Below are positions 5,474 to 9,489 of a stretch of 9,489 nucleotides of DNA, piece by piece. Origin of the DNA: Fidelibacterota bacterium (GTDB lineage Bacteria > Fidelibacterota > UBA2242); assembly GCA_003527965.1 (NCBI GenBank), contig DPVY01000038.1:2155-11643 (forward strand), written 5' to 3'. How positions within the stretch are numbered: position 1 is the first letter of the stretch; each line of letters starts with the position of its first letter. Position numbers and translations under genes: made by a program. Below the pieces are notes generated by a model, which ran no database searches, was not told the DNA's origin, and saw only the letters and a list, made by a program, of their open reading frames with translations.

Positions 5474-7414
5474 TCATTTTAATAACATCATTTTTTTTAC
5501 AATAGTCTTTCCTTCGGACTCTAACCGATATAAATATAATCCACTTGCTAATTCATCACTACTGAAACGTAATTGATAATTACCTGAAGGCTTTGTTTCA
5601 TTAATTAATTCTTCAATCAGGTGTCCCGAAATATCATATAAATTCAACGAAACATTATCTGTTTCATATATTTGATAATATATTATTGTAGAATTATTAA
5701 ATGGGTTGGGATAATTTTGCTTAAGGTTGAAATTTTCAGGGTAATTTTCGGATTTAATCCCGACCAGATTTTTGGAAACAATTTGAAAATTATCAAAAGC
5801 AGTAGTCGTTTCATCAACCCGTAATCCAACCATCCCAAAAGTGTTTTGAGAATCATTGAACTCAATTTTAATTTCATTATCTACATAAATTTTAATATTA
5901 GAGCTATCAGTTTCTACTTTAAGATGATACCAGAAATTAAGATTTATCTGCATGGTGACTTCTGTTAAAATAGTCTTGTTATTGCCATCCATTCTCGCGA
6001 GATAAATTTTATCATTTTCTACGTCTAATCCGATATAATAACCTTTTAAACTATATTTCCCGAATGCCAGTTCTATGACACGAAAAATTACTCCAGCGTC
6101 TTTCGAACCTTCAACTATGCTGATATCAGTTTCCAGAGTAAAATCCTTCCAATCATATCCTCTGAGAAGGACTTTTTCGCCAGCATTTAAATCTCTATAA
6201 CCGCATCCAAGCCACAGCATTTCACTTAATACTTTTATATCACTTTCCCAACCGTAATATACCCAGTTGTCCCAATGTCTACTCGAATCATTGAATTTAT
6301 CAGAAAATTCATTTATCTGTACATTATCAAAATCAAACTCACCAGATGGAACATTCAAAATTGTTCCCGCCGGAGAGGGCACACCAAAATTTGGTGAACC
6401 ATCCTGATTCCAAGTGAATCTTTGCAAACGTATATCTCTTTCCCATCCACCAGTAGGATATTGTTTACTTCTATAGAGCAGCCAATTTTCTGTACCATCG
6501 GGAGAAGTTGTCATTGAGCCGTGGCCTACACTATAAACCTGATCAGTTCCCTGAAAAACAGGTACACTTTTCTTAGTCCAGTTATTCGGATTCATAGGAT
6601 CAGCATTCATCGGAATAGATAATTGCCCCATTTTATATTCAATTGTCCAATAATCAGGGCCGGAATAAATTACATAAATATAATAACCATGCCTTAGTAC
6701 TTCAGGTCCTTCATTTACTCGCTGTACTTGTCCGATCTCCCAGGGATAAGTCGGCTCGGCAATTTTCACCCGGTTTGTTTTCATCGTATAGGGATTTTTC
6801 ATTTCGGCAATGTAGAGATTTTGTTGTGTAAACCCATTATTTAACACATTCGCCGTACTATCCCAACCAGACCAAATACAATACAGTTTACCATTCATTT
6901 CCAAAGGGGTAGGATCAATAGCCCAGATATTATCATCTACTGTTCCGCTCCAATTATCAATATCATCTCCGGTATAGAGCATTCCTTTGTCAACCCAGGA
7001 AGCCGAAGTCGGATCTTGGGAAAGACACTCCAAAACTCCCGAACGTTGATTTTTCCACACCTGATTGCCATTGACATAATCATATTCTCCGTTACAAGCA
7101 GAATAAAATATATACCATTTCCCCTGAATATAATGCAACTCAGGGGCCCAGATGTCTGTTTTATTCCAGCCGGAAGTTGGCGGGGACCATACGAATCTTC
7201 TAATACCATAATCTGTAAGTTTCTTTGATTTCCAAACTACAACATCGGATACCCAGACTGTGGAACAAAAATAATAGCAACTATCGGTTTTTATTACCCA
7301 AGGATCGGCACCTTCTGAAATAGGATTCACAAAAGCTTTTTGTGCAAAAGATAGTTTGCAAAATATAATGGAACACAATATTATTAAAGACACTCTGAAT
7401 TTTATTATTTTCAT
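5474..7414 (-). CDS. Secreted GH43 enzyme with lectin-like domain and T9SS sorting tail
   Basis: 646 residues from the ATG at 7412-7414, which opens a signal peptide (MKIIKFRVSLIILCSIIFCK to about LSFAQ); an in-frame TTG 24 bases earlier is less likely. Residues about 30-350 form a GH43 propeller: D37 in SEGADPWVIK, D167 in WAIDPTPLEMNGKLYCIWSG and E235 in VNEGPEVLRHGYYIYVIYSG, with WAPELHYIQGKWYIFYSA between. Residues about 370-545 look like a concanavalin/LamG-type beta-sandwich (TLETDISIVEGSKDAGVIFR, IKIYVDNEIKIEF, AFDNFQIVS), as in many modular GH43 proteins. The last 80 or so residues are a type A T9SS sorting domain (FNLKQNYPNPFNNSTIIYYQ, LYDISGHLI, ASGLYLYRLE, KKMMLLK). It is thus likely exported through the outer membrane to the surface or medium, acting on arabinan or arabinoxylan. 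It is 32 bases after the PorV-like gene, in the same direction. Confidence 0.92.
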   Translation of the reverse strand: MKIIKFRVSLIILCSIIFCKLSFAQKAFVNPISEGADPWVIKTDSCYYFCSTVWVSDVVVWKSKKLTDYGIRRFVWSPPTSGWNKTDIWAPELHYIQGKWYIFYSACNGEYDYVNGNQVWKNQRSGVLECLSQDPTSASWVDKGMLYTGDDIDNWSGTVDDNIWAIDPTPLEMNGKLYCIWSGWDSTANVLNNGFTQQNLYIAEMKNPYTMKTNRVKIAEPTYPWEIGQVQRVNEGPEVLRHGYYIYVIYSGPDYWTIEYKMGQLSIPMNADPMNPNNWTKKSVPVFQGTDQVYSVGHGSMTTSPDGTENWLLYRSKQYPTGGWERDIRLQRFTWNQDGSPNFGVPSPAGTILNVPSGEFDFDNVQINEFSDKFNDSSRHWDNWVYYGWESDIKVLSEMLWLGCGYRDLNAGEKVLLRGYDWKDFTLETDISIVEGSKDAGVIFRVIELAFGKYSLKGYYIGLDVENDKIYLARMDGNNKTILTEVTMQINLNFWYHLKVETDSSNIKIYVDNEIKIEFNDSQNTFGMVGLRVDETTTAFDNFQIVSKNLVGIKSENYPENFNLKQNYPNPFNNSTIIYYQIYETDNVSLNLYDISGHLIEELINETKPSGNYQLRFSSDELASGLYLYRLESEGKTIVKKMMLLK

Positions 7415-7446
7415 GAAGTAAATATTTTGAATTATCAATTCAGAAA

Positions 7447-8364
7447 TTAAATTCCAGCGGAAATACCAATACTATGAATTCCACCCAGCAATCGATAATT
7501 ATTATAGGAATAATCAAAATGAAAATTATTATTGGAAATTTTCAATAATACCCCCCCCCCAATTGAAAAGGTTCTAACTTCATCATTAAGACGATATCCT
7601 CCCCTTAGAAATATTACATCATTCCATGCTAACTCAGTTCCAAGACCTCCAACTGGATCACCGTCATTGGGTTTCATTGCTACTGAAGTCACTAATAGTT
7701 TATAATCATCTGTGTTAATAGCATCAACAGACATACCAAATTGAAAATTAGTCGGCAATGGATAAGCCTCAGTAACAAATTTCATTTCAGAACCAAAGTG
7801 CTCTATCTTCATCCCGAAATTGAAATTTTTAAAATTAGTTTTATATAAGACCGCAATATCAACTGAATAAGCGCTTTCATTAAAATCCTTATATAGCGAA
7901 CTGTAAATGTAATTCAAAGATGTTCCAAAGGAAACATGATTTGTCATTCGTAAAGCATAACTCATCCCAATTCTAAAACTGCCGCTGTAAAATGTTTCTC
8001 CGGTTCCTTCAGGTTGAAGAGGAGTACGAACTTTCATTTCATCGGTAATAAAGCTGGTAAACAACAAACCCAAAGCTCCAATCCTGCCAAAATTATGAGT
8101 AACAGCGGCAAAATCATTATTAATATTAGCAAACCATTGCGTGTGTGTTATAATAAACTCAGTCTTATTAAAATTTGCCGTTGCAGCAGGATTATAATAG
8201 GTAGCTTCAGCGCCATCTGAAGCCGATATAAGAGCATTACTCATAGCCATTGCCCTTGGTGAAACACCTATTAATAGAAACTGCGCTCCTGAACTTCCCG
8301 GTCTGTTATACCCAAATAATAAGCCGCTATAAACTGTTACAAAAATTATTAAATATTTTTTCAT
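7447..8364 (-). CDS. PorV/PorQ-family outer-membrane beta-barrel protein
   Basis: 305 residues from the ATG at 8362-8364, chosen because MKKYLIIFVTVYSGLLFG is a standard signal peptide. A start at 8395-8397 (11 residues longer) has an AGGA upstream and would overlap the receptor stop as ATGGTAA; it remains possible. The mature N-terminus GSSGAQFLLIGVSPRAMAMS, then NALISASDGAEATYYNPAA, is the signature of the PorV/PorQ (UPF0164) family, followed by alternating amphipathic strands (THTQWFANINNDFAAV, GSFRIGMSYALR, IFLRGGYRLNDEVRTFSIGG, FHFDYSYNNYRLLGG) fitting a FadL-like barrel. Established PorV is a T9SS shuttle component that carries cargo to the attachment complex. This one sits directly before the T9SS-type GH43, so it may serve that cargo or act as a pore for sugar products; both are inference. 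A G10 run in the coding strand (7551-7560) encodes three of four glycine-valine codons at residues 269-272. Confidence 0.88.
   Translation of the reverse strand: MKKYLIIFVTVYSGLLFGYNRPGSSGAQFLLIGVSPRAMAMSNALISASDGAEATYYNPAATANFNKTEFIITHTQWFANINNDFAAVTHNFGRIGALGLLFTSFITDEMKVRTPLQPEGTGETFYSGSFRIGMSYALRMTNHVSFGTSLNYIYSSLYKDFNESAYSVDIAVLYKTNFKNFNFGMKIEHFGSEMKFVTEAYPLPTNFQFGMSVDAINTDDYKLLVTSVAMKPNDGDPVGGLGTELAWNDVIFLRGGYRLNDEVRTFSIGGGVLLKISNNNFHFDYSYNNYRLLGGIHSIGISAGI
7551..7560. repeat. Homopolymer tract, ten C (ten G in the coding strand)
   Basis: Ten consecutive C on the plus strand, read as ATT GGG GGG GGG GTA in the PorV/PorQ-like gene. It is the only G/C run of this length in an otherwise AT-rich region. 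Change by one base would alter the frame about 35 codons before the stop. Confidence 0.95.
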
Positions 8365-8390
8365 TACAAAATCCATTATTTTGCAGCTAC

Positions 8391-9489
8391 TTACCATTCT
8401 ATTTTTAATCCTACCTTTGCGTAACGTCCGAATGAAAACTGCCTTGGATCAAGGAGATTATACATTCGATACCAATTAAAAAGTTCATTTGTACTTTCAA
8501 TATTATCGCCATATTTAAAAGGTTCTCCCGTCCAGGGATTAAATCCATAACCTATATTTACATTGTTAAGATCAAATACATTAAAAATATCTACCATAAG
8601 CGATATTTTAAGTCCATTATTAATCTTAAACCATTTACTGAATTTAATGTCTGTTGTCGTAGTTATAGGCCCAGATTCATTATTCTCCTTTTTCTGAAGT
8701 TCTATTTGATTAGTTGATCCAAGAGTATATGGATATCCTGATGAAAAATTTGATAATATAGTTGCGTTCCAATTAGCCGGTAAGTTTATACCTAAAATGC
8801 TTAGTGGATTATTCTTAGATACAGTGATAGTACCCTGAAACACAATTTGATGTCTAATATCCCAATCTGTTCTTCTTTCTCTTATAGGGTTTGGAAAATT
8901 ATTCAAAGAACGGATATAATCTTCAAAGGCTGATGAAGAGTATCCTTTTGCCCATTGAATTGTATAAGTCAAATTGCCGGATGTGTAGTTATGATGTTGT
9001 TTCAATAATCTAAATTCAAGTCCTCTTGCCCTTCCGTACCCTTTATTATCATATATATGAACAGGCAAGCCCTCAGCACTCAGCAATCTGGTAGTTCCAA
9101 TTTGATTATTGATATCTTTCGCATAAGCTTTCATATCTATGGCCCAGTTCATAAACAACTGCTGCTTAAAACCATACTCGTATAAAATTGTTTTTTCATA
9201 ATCAAGCCCAGGATTTCCCGTGAACCCGCCGGAATATGGATCACGATAGACAAATTGCAATTCCGGTAATTGAGTAAAATGACCATAGGAAAAAAATAAT
9301 TTAGTCCTTACGCTTATAGGGAAGGATATTCCAAAGCGGGGACTTACACTATATTTAAATTTTTTCCAATCCGCATCAAAACCGGTAGCAGATTCCCATT
9401 GTTCTTTATAATTCCTGCTGAAAATAGAATTGCCAAGCCAGAAACAGTCTATTCTTATACCAGCGTTGATAATCAAGGTCTCAATCTCG
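8391..9489 (-). CDS. TonB-dependent receptor, C-terminal barrel part, cut by the window edge
   Basis: 365 codons to the TAA at 8391-8393, open through the right edge, so the plug domain, TonB box and signal peptide are outside the window; the in-frame TTG at 9474-9476 is internal. The sequence has the late beta-barrel pattern of TonB receptors: KFKYSVSPRFGISFPISVRT, KLFFSYGHFTQLPELQFVYR, NPGLDYEKTILYEYGFKQQL, GYGRARGLEFRLLK, RRTDWDIRHQIVFQGTI, FNVFDLNNVNIGYGFNPWTG and a closing strand ending in an aromatic residue (KVGLKIEW). It fits an outer-membrane importer of oligosaccharides or other large ligands; whether it is SusC-like cannot be decided without the N-terminus. It is the first visible gene of the cluster. 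The PorV-like gene follows by 26 bases, or overlaps if its upstream ATG is used, so co-transcription is likely. No SusD-type gene follows within the window. Confidence 0.92.
   Translation of the reverse strand, partial: EIETLIINAGIRIDCFWLGNSIFSRNYKEQWESATGFDADWKKFKYSVSPRFGISFPISVRTKLFFSYGHFTQLPELQFVYRDPYSGGFTGNPGLDYEKTILYEYGFKQQLFMNWAIDMKAYAKDINNQIGTTRLLSAEGLPVHIYDNKGYGRARGLEFRLLKQHHNYTSGNLTYTIQWAKGYSSSAFEDYIRSLNNFPNPIRERRTDWDIRHQIVFQGTITVSKNNPLSILGINLPANWNATILSNFSSGYPYTLGSTNQIELQKKENNESGPITTTTDIKFSKWFKINNGLKISLMVDIFNVFDLNNVNIGYGFNPWTGEPFKYGDNIESTNELFNWYRMYNLLDPRQFSFGRYAKVGLKIEW

Noticed and set aside
6937..7209. Minus-strand frame of 90 codons and plus-strand frames over 6643-7228
   Set aside because: All fall within the GH43 catalytic domain, whose own frame carries the catalytic motifs.
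1..9489. CRISPR arrays, tRNA, rRNA or riboswitches
   Set aside because: No regularly spaced direct repeats, no tRNA-like cloverleaf or CCA-end pattern, and no leader long enough for a known riboswitch were seen on reading both strands.

Overview
The window looks like a low-GC chromosomal segment from a bacterium of the Fibrobacterota-Chlorobiota-Bacteroidota (FCB) superphylum that has a type IX secretion system (T9SS). The reasons are a large secreted glycoside hydrolase ending in a typical T9SS sorting domain (an 'NYPNPFNNST' stretch followed by a short beta-rich tail), an adjacent PorV/PorQ-family outer-membrane protein, a TonB-dependent receptor, and a Bacteroidota-like lipoprotein. The style of the sorting domain would suit Ignavibacteria, Calditrichota and related lineages as well as Bacteroidota proper. 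I cannot place it more precisely.

Layout. (1) Positions 1-780, minus strand: an Rrf2/IscR-type regulator (251-694) translationally coupled by an ATGA overlap to the start of a cysteine desulfurase (254 to beyond the left edge). A well-formed sigma-70-type promoter lies upstream, its -10 box inside a perfect 25-bp palindrome that looks like an autoregulatory Rrf2 operator. This is a housekeeping iron-sulfur biogenesis unit with visibly higher GC than the rest. (2) Positions 781-2522: an insertion-sequence graveyard. An unrecognised gene remnant (939-1254) abuts the outer end of an ISL3-family fragment (1255-1534, minus). Next comes a decayed IS256-family element with its own imperfect inverted ends (1535-2448, plus), then a second ISL3 end fragment in the opposite orientation (2449-2522). 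No target duplications are visible, so the block looks rearranged rather than simply inserted. (3) Positions 2486-9489, all minus strand: a polysaccharide-utilisation cluster. In transcription order it holds a TonB-dependent receptor (partial, enters from the right edge), a PorV/PorQ-like protein, a T9SS-exported GH43 enzyme with an extra lectin-like domain, a GH43 lipoprotein, a GH5-like (clan GH-A) secreted enzyme, and a GH127-family enzyme cut off by the ISL3 end.

Working model (inference): the enzymes point to an arabinose-rich plant polysaccharide such as arabinan or arabinoxylan. The T9SS GH43 and the lipoprotein GH43 would cut side chains or backbone at the cell surface, the TonB receptor would import the products, and the GH5-like and GH127-like enzymes would process oligosaccharides, although the GH127 copy is now broken. 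No SusD-like gene is seen in the window. The PorV/PorQ-like gene sits between receptor and enzymes, and it carries a run of ten G that could switch its reading frame.
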